Below are positions 5,401 through 5,597 of a stretch of 5,597 nucleotides of DNA, piece by piece (within the stretch, counting starts at the first letter, position 1; each line of letters begins with the position of its first letter). Origin of the DNA: JAICJJ01 sp039809985 (GTDB lineage Bacteria > Chloroflexota > Chloroflexia > Thermomicrobiales > UBA6265). The position numbers and the translations under genes are program-made. Where the stretch lies: assembly GCA_039809985.1 (NCBI GenBank), contig JBDHWC010000171.1, forward strand, positions 1 to 5,597. Reading direction: 5' to 3'. Under the pieces are notes generated by a model. The model searched no databases and was not told where the DNA came from. It saw only the letters and a list, made by a program, of their open reading frames with translations.

Positions 5401-5597
5401 CACTCGCGTGAGCGCCGCCGCCGAGTCCGCCGCCAGCCGCAGCCGCGCCGCCCAGACCTCCGGCCGCTCGTAGGTCGCCGCCACCCACGCCTCGAGGCCG
5501 CCGGCCGCCGCCACCTCCGCCGCGTGGAACGCCGCCGTCTCGAACGCCAGCCCGCGGCAGCGGCGACAGGCCACCTGCCGCCGGTCGGGCGCGCCCC
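5386..5597 (-). CDS. C-terminal part of an unidentified protein with a CxxC motif (partial)
   Basis: An open frame enters from the right window edge on the minus strand and stops at TGA 5388-5386, giving about 70 visible C-terminal residues. No stop occurs before the edge, so the true start is probably outside; a GTG at 5574 is inside but has no convincing ribosome binding site. The visible part begins with a C-x-x-C pair in VACRRCRGLAF, suggesting half of a zinc-binding knuckle. It continues into an Ala-rich, probably helical tail containing WVAATYERPEVWAARL. The final residues and the stop codon lie in the heptamer array. Codons favour G in the third position (GCG, CTG, CGG), unlike the plus-strand operon, so it is either a gene of different codon style or, less likely, a chance frame. 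The gene is convergent with the operon. I do not recognise the family. Confidence 0.5.
   Translation of the reverse strand, partial: GAPDRRQVACRRCRGLAFETAAFHAAEVAAAGGLEAWVAATYERPEVWAARLRLAADSAAALTRVVAGG

Noticed and set aside
4700..5473. Plus-strand frame running from inside the second dehydratase through both repeat arrays
   Set aside because: It is an Arg/Pro-rich shadow of the dehydratase followed by translated repeats, with no recognisable domain or ribosome site.

Overview
This is a very GC-rich window (about 70% or more by eye) with a strong preference for C at third codon positions (CTC, GTC, GCC, TTC). It holds one compact plus-strand operon, bases 82-5237, and a repeat-filled convergent gap at the right end. 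The host is a high-GC bacterium. The codon style, the free Tat-type binding protein and the short intergenic tandem arrays would fit Chloroflexota (Thermomicrobia-like), but Actinomycetota or Alphaproteobacteria cannot be excluded. This taxonomic guess is inference only.

Layout: bases 1-81 are a GC-rich leader with a small hairpin and a ribosome binding site. Then come (1) a PotD/PotF-like ABC substrate-binding protein, (2) an enolase-superfamily acid-sugar dehydratase of the mandelate racemase subgroup, (3) a PotB-like permease, (4) a PotC-like permease and (5) a second mandelate racemase-subgroup enzyme. Genes 2-3 and 3-4 overlap by 4 bases (GTGA), and gene 5 follows gene 4 after 29 bases behind a perfect AGGAGG. 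A perfect 12-bp hairpin with a 4-base loop separates gene 1 from gene 2. No ATPase for the transporter is present in the window.

Right end: an octamer tandem array (GTCGAGAA) starts directly after the stop codon of gene 5, followed by a ten-unit heptamer array (CAGCCGC/CAGCCAT). The end of a minus-strand gene that continues past the window edge runs into the heptamer array, and its stop codon lies inside it.

Working model: the binding protein captures a small polar solute outside the membrane, the two permeases pass it in with an ATPase encoded elsewhere, and the two dehydratases act on it or on its oxidised product. The transporter family is the polyamine/opine/phosphonate type, whereas the enzymes are of the acid-sugar dehydratase type. 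The substrate may therefore carry both an amine and a polyhydroxy-acid part (amino-sugar acid or opine-like). That last step is a hypothesis. I see no clearly new class of system; the most interesting points are the enzyme-transporter pairing, the altered active sites and the repeat-derived stop codons.
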